Notes: generated by a model not told the origin, from the letters alone. Shown: positions 6,993 through 16,289, counted from the first letter of the stretch. The stretch: 64,000 nucleotides of DNA from Flagellimonas lutimaris (GCF_003581615.1 NZ_QXFH01000070.1:124001-188000); one strand, 5' to 3'. Program-made: numbers and translations.

Positions 6993-9362
6993 ATGAAAAC
7001 GCCAACCTTCCTTTTATTTAGTATTTTGATTATGGCATGTTCCTCTCAGACAGAGAATACAATGTCAAATATATTGGATGAATCTCCCAATATTAAAGGG
7101 AAAGAAACCTACTTAAACTCGCCTTACGTCACTGCCGGGGACAGAGTATACATGGCTGGCCATCAAGATGGAACCTTTCCTACTCTAGGTTGGCATATTA
7201 AAGGAGAAATGGGTGGAATTTGGAATCATCCCATAAAACTAATGGATGGCTTCGATGTGGAGATGGCGGTTAGCAATAAAGTGTTGAAATTGAACAAGGC
7301 CTCTGAGTTTATAAACTACCCCTATGCAAACAAACACATATTCAAATTTGAAAAAGACGGTCTTGTTGTTGAAAGGATTCAATTTGTTCCTGATAATGTC
7401 CAGGGTATTTTTGTTCAGTTTATTATCAAAAATAACGCAAAGGAAAGCGTTAAAAGCTATGTAAATTTTGTTGGTCATTCCAACTTGCGTCCCACTTGGT
7501 TGGGGGAGCGCTCAAATATGATTGACTCGAAGGATTCAGCTATTTTAGAAGAAAATTATTGGGTAGTCAAAGACAGTTTAAATTCATGGTATACTGTTTT
7601 TGGGTCTGACCAAGCACCTATTTCCTCGAAAGTGATTGAAGAGCCGAACAAGTCCAACGGTGCATCCAATGCGCTTGAATATGTAGTTGAGATTCCTGCT
7701 AAATCGAAGAAAACCCTAAATTTTGCCTTAACCGGATCATATATTTCTCGTGAAGATGCAATTAACAGCTATAACAACATTCTCGAGAACATTGTTCCGT
7801 TGGCCAAAGCAAAAAAAGCTCGTTATGAGCAACTGGTAAACCAGTCAAAATTAACCATTCCCGACAAGCACCTGCAAGAAACATTTGAATGGTTAAAATA
7901 TAATTGTGACTGGCTTGTACGAACAATTCCTGAAATTGGTTCAGGCATTGGCGCAGGTATCCCTGATTATCCATGGTACTTTGGTACGGATAGTGAGTAT
8001 GCGCTTAAAGGGTATATGGCGATTGGTCAGGACGAGATTGTAGAGAATACCGTCCAGCTTTTGGATAGTGTTTCAATGGCGGTAAACAATAATGGTAGAA
8101 TATTTCACGAAATGTCCACCAACGGTGTTGTTTTCAATAAAGGAAATATCAATGAAACTCCCCAATTTGCATCATTGATATGGGAAATCTATAAATGGAA
8201 CGGCGATAAAGAATTTCTGGCAAAATATTTTCCAACGATAAAAAAAGGTTTGAAATGGTTATTGGAGGAAAATGATGCTAACAAAAATCTATTTCCTGAT
8301 GGTTTTGGTATGATGGAAATACACGGTCTTAATAGTGAAATGATAGACGTGGCCTCCTATACGCAAAGAGCTTTTGCAGATGCCGCACTTATGGCCAGCG
8401 AGTTGAACGAAACTGAATTGGCCAGAGAATATCAGAAATTGGCGAATCAGCTAAAGGAGAAAATAAACACTGAATTTTGGGCAGAAACTTTTCAATCCTA
8501 CGCAGATTTTATTGGAACCGACCAACAAGCATTGCATTTAATAGATGATGCTTTGGTAAGGGCCGATACGTTGAACAAACCATGGGCAGTTGAAGAACTT
8601 GAAGCAACAAAACAACAAATTTTACGTAATCCATCCGATGAACCCAGACCCTTTGTACTTTATCACAACTGGGTCGTGAATACCCCCATGGAAATGGGCA
8701 TAGCAGATTCTACAAAAGCAATATTGGCTTTGGACAATGCAAGGAAATTCACCAATCCTTTCGGGGTGTTCGTGACAGGTATTGATCGCGATGAGACAGC
8801 TGGTGATGACTCTGGCTCCTTTAAGGGAAGTAAGGTATTTTCTTATACCGGTGCCGTAATGACATTACCCACGGGAGTGCAAGCGGTTGCAGAAAATAAT
8901 TATGGCCGTCCCGACCAAGCCCTCGATTACTTAAAAAGGATATCTCGTTCCTTTAGTTACGCATTACCCGGAAGTATCTACGAGGTTTCTCCAGACTATG
9001 GTATGATGACCCAGGCATGGAACATTTACGCATTTGCTGTACCCATTGTAAACCAATTCTTTGGAATCAAACCTCTGTCACACAAAAAAGTTATTATAAT
9101 TGAACCCCAAATGCCTTCAGGATGGGATGATGCTTCATTGGAAGATGTAAATGTGGGAGACAACAAGATTTCGATATGGCACACAAAATCCAAAGAATCC
9201 CATCAAATTAAAATACAACAAACAAAAACAGACTGGAAAATTAAACTCATTTTACCCCAAGGAGAATATATTGTATCAGAAGGCAATTCAGAAACAACAA
9301 CGGAAAATGGTAAAACCATACTCACTTTTTCGGATAGGTTGATTGTGGTATCAAAAAAATAA
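6993..9362 (+). CDS. Secreted six-hairpin glycosidase-like lipoprotein
   Basis: A 789-residue lipoprotein (lipobox LIMAC, Cys16). The N-terminal beta-sandwich (about 30-260) is followed by an (alpha/alpha)6 barrel (about 285-690) of the kind seen in glycogen-debranching and GH63/GH78-like enzymes. Supporting motifs are PWYFGTDSEYALKGYMAIGQ (about 325-344), EMSTNGVVFNKGNINETPQF and SYTGAVMTLPTGVQA. A beta-rich tail closes the protein. It probably hydrolyses an exported or scavenged oligosaccharide at the cell surface. The exact family and substrate cannot be told by eye. It has its own terminator upstream, and recX follows 6 bases downstream, so the two are likely cotranscribed although functionally unrelated. 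Confidence 0.75.
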   Translation: MKTPTFLLFSILIMACSSQTENTMSNILDESPNIKGKETYLNSPYVTAGDRVYMAGHQDGTFPTLGWHIKGEMGGIWNHPIKLMDGFDVEMAVSNKVLKLNKASEFINYPYANKHIFKFEKDGLVVERIQFVPDNVQGIFVQFIIKNNAKESVKSYVNFVGHSNLRPTWLGERSNMIDSKDSAILEENYWVVKDSLNSWYTVFGSDQAPISSKVIEEPNKSNGASNALEYVVEIPAKSKKTLNFALTGSYISREDAINSYNNILENIVPLAKAKKARYEQLVNQSKLTIPDKHLQETFEWLKYNCDWLVRTIPEIGSGIGAGIPDYPWYFGTDSEYALKGYMAIGQDEIVENTVQLLDSVSMAVNNNGRIFHEMSTNGVVFNKGNINETPQFASLIWEIYKWNGDKEFLAKYFPTIKKGLKWLLEENDANKNLFPDGFGMMEIHGLNSEMIDVASYTQRAFADAALMASELNETELAREYQKLANQLKEKINTEFWAETFQSYADFIGTDQQALHLIDDALVRADTLNKPWAVEELEATKQQILRNPSDEPRPFVLYHNWVVNTPMEMGIADSTKAILALDNARKFTNPFGVFVTGIDRDETAGDDSGSFKGSKVFSYTGAVMTLPTGVQAVAENNYGRPDQALDYLKRISRSFSYALPGSIYEVSPDYGMMTQAWNIYAFAVPIVNQFFGIKPLSHKKVIIIEPQMPSGWDDASLEDVNVGDNKISIWHTKSKESHQIKIQQTKTDWKIKLILPQGEYIVSEGNSETTTENGKTILTFSDRLIVVSKK

Positions 9363-9368
9363 ACATAA

Positions 9369-9854
9369 ATGCATTCAGGATTTTCTTCCCAAAAATTTTA
9401 CTCCATCCAAGAAGCCACTAAAAAAATGGAGCATTACTGCGCCTACCAAGAGCGGTGCCATAAGGAAGTTACGGAGAAGTTAAGGGGTATGAACATGATT
9501 CCTGAGGCCATAGATCAAATTTTGGGACACCTCATCCAAGAAAACTATCTCAACGAAGAACGCTTTGCAAAGGCCTTTGCCAGAGGTAAATTCAATATTA
9601 AAAAGTGGGGGGCAAACCGTATTATTCGGGAGCTTAGGTTTCGTGATATTTCCCCTTATAACATTAAAAGTGCTCTTGCAGAAATCACAAACGAGGATTA
9701 CCTCCAAACTTTTGATGAATTGGCCAGAAAACGTTTGAGCCAAATCAAGGAAACCAATAGCTTTAAAAAAAAGAAAAAGTTGGCTGATTACCTTTTATAT
9801 CGAGGATGGGAAAGTCATTTGGTGTACGAAAAAGCCAATGAGCTTATCAAGTGA
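9369..9854 (+). CDS. recX: Regulatory protein RecX
   Basis: A 161-residue all-helical RecX protein with the tandem three-helix repeats (MEHYCAYQERCHKEVTEKL; EERFAKAFARGKFNIKKWG). It carries the family hallmark of KWGxxRIxxEL followed by a long Lys/Arg-rich helix. RecX binds RecA filaments and tempers recombination and the SOS response. recA is not in this window. It follows the glycosidase by 6 bases and converges on the cupin-like gene with only 4 bases between stops. Confidence 0.88.
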   Translation: MHSGFSSQKFYSIQEATKKMEHYCAYQERCHKEVTEKLRGMNMIPEAIDQILGHLIQENYLNEERFAKAFARGKFNIKKWGANRIIRELRFRDISPYNIKSALAEITNEDYLQTFDELARKRLSQIKETNSFKKKKKLADYLLYRGWESHLVYEKANELIK

Positions 9855-9858
9855 GCCA

Positions 9859-10728
9859 TTACTGTTGCAACAATAATTTTTGCGTACGCTCCACAGCTTT
9901 TTCATTTTTCCAATCAATCCATTCTTGTCCCTTAAGTCTACGCATGAGATTATCAAAATGCCGCATCACAAAAATATTATAGACTGCCTTTCCAAAATTC
10001 TTTGGCTTTCTGGCAATCGCCCGCAGGCTCATTGAAAACCCCGGGGTAATGTATTTCATATGGTGCCAATACCCTTCGGGAATATAAAGGATATTCCCAT
10101 GTTCCAAATGGGTAATATGGCCCTTGGCATGCTTCAAAGCCGGCCATTTTTCTAAATCAGGGTCTGCAAAATCTATATCCTCCCTCGTAATCAAAGAATG
10201 GGGAATCTTGTATAAAAACTTGGTTTCAGATTGCGAAAACAGGATACATTGTTTCTTTCCCTCAAAATGAAAATGGAAAATATTGGCCAAATCAATATCA
10301 TAATGCATAAAGGTATGCGAGTTCTCTCCACCAAAAAAGAGCATGGGCAACCCTTTCATAAGACGTAATCCAAAATCTGGGTAAGAATAGTCTTTTTGAA
10401 GTTCGGGAACCTCTTTTAAAATGTTCCAAAGAAAGATTCGATATTTGGTAGGGCCGCTTTTTAAAAGGTCCACATAGTCTGCCATCTTCATTTTGGCATG
10501 TGGCTCATTGAAGCCTTCGTCGTGCTTTACTGGCCTGTCGTCATAAAGGGGCACTTCCTTTTCACCAGCCACCTCTTTTACATAATCTAAGCTCCATTTA
10601 GAATATGCAGGCCAATCCCCAATAAAGCGCTCAATAACAACTGGCTTTTGAGGCTTGAAATATTTTTGGAGAAACTCTTTCTTCGAAAGGGTCTTCTCCC
10701 GAGGTATCTGTTCAAGGTTCAGCTTCAA
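9859..10728 (-). CDS. JmjC/cupin-like 2-oxoglutarate-type hydroxylase
   Basis: A 289-residue protein of the 'cupin-like domain' (JmjC, FIH-like) family of Fe(II)/2-oxoglutarate oxygenases. The iron triad is visible: the HxD motif in FMHYDIDLANIFHFHFEG (His142, Asp144) and the distal His in ILYIPEGYWHHM (His222). A Lys in the strand after HxD (GKKQCILF) is placed to hold 2-oxoglutarate. Bacterial members are poorly characterised; protein hydroxylation is the usual proposal. It ends 4 bases from recX, tail to tail. The bioB remnant lies 27 bases upstream on the same strand. Confidence 0.8.
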   Translation of the reverse strand: MKLNLEQIPREKTLSKKEFLQKYFKPQKPVVIERFIGDWPAYSKWSLDYVKEVAGEKEVPLYDDRPVKHDEGFNEPHAKMKMADYVDLLKSGPTKYRIFLWNILKEVPELQKDYSYPDFGLRLMKGLPMLFFGGENSHTFMHYDIDLANIFHFHFEGKKQCILFSQSETKFLYKIPHSLITREDIDFADPDLEKWPALKHAKGHITHLEHGNILYIPEGYWHHMKYITPGFSMSLRAIARKPKNFGKAVYNIFVMRHFDNLMRRLKGQEWIDWKNEKAVERTQKLLLQQ

Positions 10729-10755
10729 AATTTCAAGGAATTTTAAACCTCTAAA

Positions 10756-11025
10756 TTAATAAAAGCTTTTAAATGCCTTTTGTGGATTTAGTCCCAATTG
10801 TTTGAAGAGCGCCATATCCTCATTTACATCGGGGTTTGGAATGGTAAGCAACTTATCTCTTGCAAAAATGGAGTTGGCTCCAGCAAAGAAACACATGGCC
10901 TGACCTTCGCGACTCATTTCGGTTCTTCCGGTGGATAGCCTCACCTGTGTTTTTGGCATTATAATTCGGGTAGTGGCCACCATACGGATCATCTCCCAAA
11001 TTTCCACAGGTTTTTGGTCTTCCAT
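10756..11025 (-). pseudogene. bioB: 3' remnant of biotin synthase gene bioB
   Basis: An 89-codon ORF that matches only the C-terminal quarter of biotin synthase. It reads VEIWEMIRMVATTRIIMPKT, then VRLSTGR, AMCFFAGANSIF, KLLTIPNPDVNEDMALF and LGLNPQKAF, all in the order of full BioB (about 345 residues in E. coli). The radical-SAM CxxxCxxC motif and the rest of the barrel are missing, so it cannot be an active enzyme. Upstream in the same frame is the TAG stop of the TonB receptor, 12 bases before the ATG, so the break point lies at about 11026-11037. A bioF 5' remnant lies 5.7 kb upstream on the same strand. Confidence 0.85.
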
Positions 11026-11037
11026 GGATTGTTGCGC

Positions 11038-12867
11038 CTATTTAAAACTATAACGCAGACCGAAAAGCACATTACTTGGCGGCATTGGAACAAATCCAGA
11101 CTCTATGTAATCTGTATCGAAAATATTGCTTGCAGTAATGGTAAACTCTGTCTGCTTTACTTTGATAGCCAATGAAGCGTCCCAAACATTATACGTTTGC
11201 CCCGTAGTACGCTCTGCATATTTGTAAATTATATTTTGACGTACGTTTTTGAACAATTGCGTACTTAAACGTGTGGTGTATTGGTGTTTAAGCGTATTTA
11301 AAGAGTAACGCGACAATTCTTCATTCTGATCTAAAATATTGTCATCCAAAAACGCATAGCCAACACTTAATGTTTGGGTATAGTCCTTAAATTTAAAATT
11401 ATAAGCAGCGTCTAACTCCAAGCCTTTGGTGTTTACCTCAGTAATATTTGTTGCCACAAACACATCCTCAGCAACATTGTTTCTTACATAATCTATTAGA
11501 TTGTCTGCATCTCTATTAAAAACAGCAATACTAGCATTAAATTTGGATGTGGTATACTTTACCCCAAATTCCTGTGCAAAAGCTTCTTCTGGTTCCAAAT
11601 TTGCATTACCACTTGTAACAGGATCATTGTAAAACAAATCCGTGTAAGTTGGTATACGGTAGGTATAACCAATATTACCATACACCTTGAAATTATTGGT
11701 AAGATTATAACCTAAATCCAATCCAGGAAAAGCACGAAACTTAAAATCTGAAAAATAGGTTAATGCTACGCCAGGAGTAATGTCCAGCTTGTTGTCTGCA
11801 ATGCTAAAACGATGTTCTAAAAACACATTGGACATGGAACGGTTTCGGTTACCCAAGTTGTTACTTCTAAGGTATATTTTAGAAAGTTCTACCCCAAAAC
11901 CAGTAATTCCTAATTTAGATGCATAAGAAGCGTTGGTTTCTACGCCTATCTTGTTAGAAATATGCATGTTTCTGTAAAAACCCGGTTCATTTCTTCTTAA
12001 TAGAAATAAATCTTGATTACGCTTCCAATAGATTCTTGGCTGTATTTTTAGCTTGTTTTTCTTAAAGGTAGTAGAAAACGCCAAAAGGCTATTTTGGGTT
12101 TCTTCGTACTCGTTAAACGTAGAATTGGTGGTGTAAAAGTTCTCAGCCCCAAAATTGCGCTCCAAGAAAGTAGCTGTCATTTCAATAGGCTGTGCATTTT
12201 TATTGAAAATGCTTTTTAAAAAGTAATTACCATTATCGTAATCTGAGTTATTTCTATAACCTTCAGATGTTACCCTTCCCACATGTATTATATGAGACGA
12301 GTTTTCCTTATCCACACCAGCGGTTACGCTACCATTTAATTGTCCAAAAGATCCTGCTTCTACGTTTAGGGAAACGGAATTATTCAAATTCTTCTTTGTA
12401 ATGATATTGATGGCCCCAGCAAAGGCGTTTTGTCCAAAAACACGTGCTGCAGGGCCTTTTATAATTTCTATTCTTTCTATAACCTCTAATGGCAAAGCTG
12501 CGTTCATGGTATGGTGACCCGTTTGCGCATCGTCCATTTTAACGCCATCTATTAATACTAAGGTTTGGTCAAAACCACCACCTCTTATATACAAATCTGC
12601 TTGGCTACCACCTGTACCGCGTCTTCTAATATCTACGCCCGCAACTTGTTGCAATAAATCCGCAACATTAACCGCTGCACTATTTTTAATATCACTGGAG
12701 GTTATTATGTTTATAGTTCTAGAATTTTCCTTAAATGGAAGGTTGATTCGGTTTGCGGTTACTACAACTTCGCTTAACGAATCTACCTTAACAGCATCGT
12801 CCTGTTGTGCTTGTACTTGAAAAGCACCGGCCATTAAAATCGCAGAAAATAAAATTGATTTCTTCAT
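11038..12867 (-). CDS. BtuB-like TonB-dependent receptor, possibly for a vitamin
   Basis: A 609-residue outer-membrane receptor. After a signal peptide (residues 1-20), a TonB-box region SLSEVVVTANR leads into the plug (about 45-155, with LIDGVKMDD and IERIEIIKGPAARVFGQNAFAGAINIITKK), then a roughly 450-residue beta-barrel ending in RYSFK. Size and plug resemble BtuB/siderophore receptors rather than SusC. Only 95 bases separate it from the divergent MocR gene, too little for the cobalamin riboswitch that usually precedes btuB genes in Bacteroidota, so cobalamin is less likely. It sits directly upstream of the bioB remnant. A biotin-like substrate is an inference from that context. Confidence 0.85.
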   Translation of the reverse strand: MKKSILFSAILMAGAFQVQAQQDDAVKVDSLSEVVVTANRINLPFKENSRTINIITSSDIKNSAAVNVADLLQQVAGVDIRRRGTGGSQADLYIRGGGFDQTLVLIDGVKMDDAQTGHHTMNAALPLEVIERIEIIKGPAARVFGQNAFAGAINIITKKNLNNSVSLNVEAGSFGQLNGSVTAGVDKENSSHIIHVGRVTSEGYRNNSDYDNGNYFLKSIFNKNAQPIEMTATFLERNFGAENFYTTNSTFNEYEETQNSLLAFSTTFKKNKLKIQPRIYWKRNQDLFLLRRNEPGFYRNMHISNKIGVETNASYASKLGITGFGVELSKIYLRSNNLGNRNRSMSNVFLEHRFSIADNKLDITPGVALTYFSDFKFRAFPGLDLGYNLTNNFKVYGNIGYTYRIPTYTDLFYNDPVTSGNANLEPEEAFAQEFGVKYTTSKFNASIAVFNRDADNLIDYVRNNVAEDVFVATNITEVNTKGLELDAAYNFKFKDYTQTLSVGYAFLDDNILDQNEELSRYSLNTLKHQYTTRLSTQLFKNVRQNIIYKYAERTTGQTYNVWDASLAIKVKQTEFTITASNIFDTDYIESGFVPMPPSNVLFGLRYSFK

Positions 12868-12918
12868 TATTTGAACTTGTAACGTATGTTTTTAAGTCAT
12901 TTAAATTAATGCTGCAAA

Positions 12919-12973
12919 AGTCCTAACTTTCCGGACGATTAAACTAGTCCACTTTTAAAACAATGAATAGTCC
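12919..12973. promoter_or_regulatory. Repeated AGTCC sites in the receptor/MocR divergent region
   Basis: AGTCC occurs at 12919, 12946 and 12969, and an inverted GGAC at 12933-12936 lies within TCCGGA. The first three elements fall in the 95-base intergenic region and the last at the second codons of the regulator gene. Such repeats are a plausible MocR operator; this is inference from position only. Confidence 0.35.
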
Positions 12974-14459
12974 GGTTTTTGATTTGTTGGTCCAGCTAGT
13001 ATCCATAGACAAGTCTATTGTACAGCCTGTATACGTGCAAGTGGCACAGCAAATCATGAACGCCATACAACGAGGCTATTTGGAAAAAGGCAGCAAATTA
13101 CCCGGGACACGGGTTTTAAGTGAGTTATTGAACGTCCACCGCAATACTGCCGTGGCCATCTATGATGAACTGGCCTCGCAAGGATGGGTAAACATTATTC
13201 CCAATAAAGGAACTTTTGTGGTGGTTCCGGAAGATTCCAATGTAAAAATTAAGGCAAGTACGCAGCACATCAATCAGGCATACGAGTATCCAAAAAGTCC
13301 AGGATTCCCGTTCCAGCAATCCTTTCACCTTGCATCTACCAAGGAAGAAACCTCTTCTAAATATGCTATAAGTGATGGCAAGCCCGATTTGCGTTTACAT
13401 CCCGTGCACCAATTTTCTAGGTGGTATAGTGCTGCAATGAAACGAAAGCCACTGATTAACAAATGGAACGGAACAAGTGCTTTAATCCCTTCCTTTTTTA
13501 GCACGCAATTTTGCAATTACTTAAATGCCACACGAGGATTTCATATAAAACCAACCAATTTATTAAATACACGTAGTACGGAAATGAGCCTATACATCGT
13601 TTCACAAGTGCTAATTAATCCTGGCGATTTAGTGCTGGTTGGACAACTGAGCAATTATGTGGCCAATATGATATTTCAGCAAGCGGGGGCAAAAATAAAA
13701 ACCGTGCCCGTAGACGACGAAGGTTTGGATATTGGATACATAAATGAACATTTTATACATAAGAACATTCGTTGCATATATGTTTGCTCCAACAGGGACT
13801 ATCCAACAACAATAACTTTAAGCACCAAGAGAAGGTTGCAGTTACTGCAATTGGCCAAAACTCACGATTTTGCCATAATCGAGGACGATTTTGACCATGA
13901 CTTTCAGTTTGAAGGCTCTTCCATGTTGCCCATGGCCAGTGCAGATGCCAACGGAAATATTATTTATTTGGGTAAACTAGGACAGTCTTTATTTCCGAGT
14001 TTTCATACGGGTTTTGTAGTGGCTACAGAACAGGTAATTGCCGAAACCAAAAATTACTTGCAATTATTGGATACCCAGGGAGATTTAATACAGGAACAAA
14101 TGCTTTCTGAATTGATATCAGAAGGCGAAATATACCGGCTCAAGAAAAAAAATATAGTTACCTATAAACAACGTAGAGATGCTTTAAGTGCTTTATTAAA
14201 GCAGCACTTTGCCAATATCCTTGATTGGCAAATACCTTCTGGTGGGCTTGCCATGTGGTTACAATTTAAAACTCCCATATCACTAGTAAAACTAGCCGAA
14301 AAAGCAGAGCAATTAGATTTATTCTTACCTAAAACCATTCTCTATCAAGATAAAAACACCTGCGCCATCCGTTTTGGTTATGGACATCTAAACAAGGAAG
14401 AACTTAAAATCGTAATTGAAAAGTTAAAGCAAGCCTACCTTCAGTTGGCAGCTGTTTAA
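12963..14459 (+). CDS. MocR/GntR-type regulator with degenerate aminotransferase domain
   Basis: A 498-residue MocR-family regulator. A GntR winged helix-turn-helix (about residues 18-88, LPGTRVLSELLNVHRNTAVAIYDEL) is fused to a fold-type-I aminotransferase domain (about 130-495, with IIEDDFDHDFQFEG). In active relatives the PLP-binding Lys lies in a [ST]FSKTLxPG motif; here the aligned segment is YLGKLGQSLFPSFHTG, putting Gln341 at that position and His in place of the usual Arg. PLP may thus not bind as an internal aldimine, unless nearby Lys338 substitutes. It is divergent from the receptor gene and is the obvious candidate to control it. Confidence 0.82.
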   Translation: MNSPVFDLLVQLVSIDKSIVQPVYVQVAQQIMNAIQRGYLEKGSKLPGTRVLSELLNVHRNTAVAIYDELASQGWVNIIPNKGTFVVVPEDSNVKIKASTQHINQAYEYPKSPGFPFQQSFHLASTKEETSSKYAISDGKPDLRLHPVHQFSRWYSAAMKRKPLINKWNGTSALIPSFFSTQFCNYLNATRGFHIKPTNLLNTRSTEMSLYIVSQVLINPGDLVLVGQLSNYVANMIFQQAGAKIKTVPVDDEGLDIGYINEHFIHKNIRCIYVCSNRDYPTTITLSTKRRLQLLQLAKTHDFAIIEDDFDHDFQFEGSSMLPMASADANGNIIYLGKLGQSLFPSFHTGFVVATEQVIAETKNYLQLLDTQGDLIQEQMLSELISEGEIYRLKKKNIVTYKQRRDALSALLKQHFANILDWQIPSGGLAMWLQFKTPISLVKLAEKAEQLDLFLPKTILYQDKNTCAIRFGYGHLNKEELKIVIEKLKQAYLQLAAV

Positions 14460-14466
14460 AATAAAA

Positions 14467-14490
14467 AGAGACCATTATTAAATGGTCTCT
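14467..14490 (-). terminator. Minus-strand terminator hairpin
   Basis: Perfect 10-base arms AGAGACCATT / AATGGTCTCT with a 4-base loop. On the minus strand the hairpin is followed by TTTTTAT, so it terminates leftward transcription, that is, the SPFH-like scrap. It also backs onto the regulator gene's 3' end. Confidence 0.6.
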
Positions 14491-14576
14491 TGAGCTTCTA
14501 TTTCTTTTGCTTCGGGCTGAGCTTTAAACAAGATGGCATCTGCCTCGCCCTTAGCTTTTCTCCTAACGGGACTGGT
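14478..14576 (-). pseudogene. Possible 3' scrap of an SPFH/flotillin-like gene
   Basis: Between stops at 14577 and 14478 the minus strand encodes 32 residues rich in Ala, Glu and Lys, including RRKAKGEADAILFKAQPEAK. This looks like the alanine-glutamate helix at the end of SPFH/band-7 proteins. The stop falls inside a minus-strand terminator hairpin, which suggests the true end of a former gene whose body is gone. The match is short and of low complexity, so the family is a guess. Confidence 0.25.
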
Positions 14577-14692
14577 CTAGTGCTGAGTCAAAGGGTGCCA
14601 AAGGTGTTTTTTATCCCTTTCCGATAATTTTTAAGCCACTGCGGAATCTCTCAAAACATTCAAATTTATCTATATTGCATAGATGATAATTA

Positions 14693-16192
14693 ATGGCCAA
14701 AAAGCTGAATACCGTCGTGCTTAAAAAATTCCGCTCCTTTAGCTTTCAAAATCTTGATTGGAAAACAGTCCTGCTTATTTTGGTTGTACTGGCCATAATC
14801 ATTCGTTTCCCCTTCTTTTTTAGGGATTACATTGATCGAGACGAGAGCACTTTTATTATTATGGGACAATCATGGGCCAATGGACATCTGCCCTATACCC
14901 AACTATGGGACCTTAAGCCTCCGATGACTTTTTTATTTTTTGCCATTATCATTAAAATATTTGGGAAGAGTTTTATCGCCATACGCCTTTTTGGTTCTCT
15001 TATTGTCGCTTTAACGGCTTTATTCACCTATGGAATTGCTACTAAAATCACTTCCAAAAAAATAGCGTTCTGGGTGGCCATCTTCTGTGTTTTTTTTCAA
15101 AGTTTATTTGGTAGCCTACAAGGGGTTATGTCCGAACATATCTGTACTTTCTTTTTTGTTGCAGGCCTATACATTTTGTTTTTGAAGGATGACCAAAAAT
15201 GGTTTTTTACTTCTGGACTTCTTTTGGGGATTTCGGTGATGACGAAACTGAACATGGCCTATCCCGTATTGAGTTTGGGCCTATATTTTTTATACGAAGG
15301 GTTTCACAAAAAACAAATTTCCAAGAACATCGTCAATTTAGTTTTTATGGGTATAGGTTTTTTCGTAACCATTGCATTCACCATAATGCCCTATTACCTT
15401 CAAGGGAATATCCAAGTTTGCTGGGAATCCATTTTTGAAGCACCTCTGGCCTATTCCGAAGGCAAGTTCCATTCTCCACTAAAGACTTTGCCATTCGTAA
15501 TAGTCATTTTAGGGCTGCTAATGGCTGGTTTTACCCTAAAAATAATTGATTGGAAAGACAAAAAACTTCAAATTTTAACGGTTGTTATTTTGGGTATCCT
15601 ACTCTCCTATATGCAGGCAGGCAAAGTAAACGGACATTATCTAATTCAATTATACCCTTTAATTTTGATTCCTTTGGGAATAGCCGTTGGCAAGCTTCCG
15701 CCATTAAAAAAGAGGTATCAATCTATAGTCATTATTCTTTTGATTTTGATACCCATGGAATCATATCTGGAATATGGCAATATCATATCCAATAAAATAA
15801 AAAAAGGAACCTTTTTCAATGGAGAGGGTATTGAAGTACCAGCATACATAACAGAACATAAGCTAGAAACCAAGAATATTTTTTTTACCGAATACCACAT
15901 TGGATATTGGGTATTGGGTGAAAAACCACCCACAAAAGCAGCTACACACCCTAGCAACATTACCCGTGAAGAAATGTTTCCCTATATGGAAAATCCGAGA
16001 AATACAGGGATGGAAGAGCTTCGGTATATTATGGAGGTTATTCAACCCAAAACATTAGTTGCTAGAGAGGGAAAAGAAATCTTTGATAAAAAATTGGTGG
16101 ACTACAATACTTATATTGATGCTTACCTAGAAAAGCATTATCAGCTAACAGCAACGGTTGGAAGGGGACTTATTTACCAACGGTTAGAATGA
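14693..16192 (+). CDS. GT-C membrane glycosyltransferase (GT39-like)
   Basis: A 499-residue integral membrane protein with about 10 hydrophobic segments between residues 25 and 355 and a soluble C-terminal tail (about 370-499). The first periplasmic loop carries RDYIDRDESTFIIMGQSWANG, the acidic loop-1 motif typical of dolichyl-phosphate-mannose-type (GT39/ArnT-like) transferases that use a polyprenyl-phosphate sugar donor. It may glycosylate a surface lipid, polysaccharide or protein. It stands alone between the MocR gene and the convergent DUF2007 gene, within the segment bounded by bio gene remnants. Its acceptor is unknown. Confidence 0.72.
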   Translation: MAKKLNTVVLKKFRSFSFQNLDWKTVLLILVVLAIIIRFPFFFRDYIDRDESTFIIMGQSWANGHLPYTQLWDLKPPMTFLFFAIIIKIFGKSFIAIRLFGSLIVALTALFTYGIATKITSKKIAFWVAIFCVFFQSLFGSLQGVMSEHICTFFFVAGLYILFLKDDQKWFFTSGLLLGISVMTKLNMAYPVLSLGLYFLYEGFHKKQISKNIVNLVFMGIGFFVTIAFTIMPYYLQGNIQVCWESIFEAPLAYSEGKFHSPLKTLPFVIVILGLLMAGFTLKIIDWKDKKLQILTVVILGILLSYMQAGKVNGHYLIQLYPLILIPLGIAVGKLPPLKKRYQSIVIILLILIPMESYLEYGNIISNKIKKGTFFNGEGIEVPAYITEHKLETKNIFFTEYHIGYWVLGEKPPTKAATHPSNITREEMFPYMENPRNTGMEELRYIMEVIQPKTLVAREGKEIFDKKLVDYNTYIDAYLEKHYQLTATVGRGLIYQRLE

Positions 16193-16289
16193 TTTTTGGG
16201 TTTCCAATAATCTGCTTCTAATGATTCGACTACAATGGCCTAAGCAACTGTTTTACCAACTTCCGTTGAGATTCCTGTTATAAATAATT

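Noticed and set aside
12868-12962. Cobalamin riboswitch upstream of the BtuB-like receptor
   Set aside because: The intergenic region is 95 bases with no space or motif for the roughly 200-base element.
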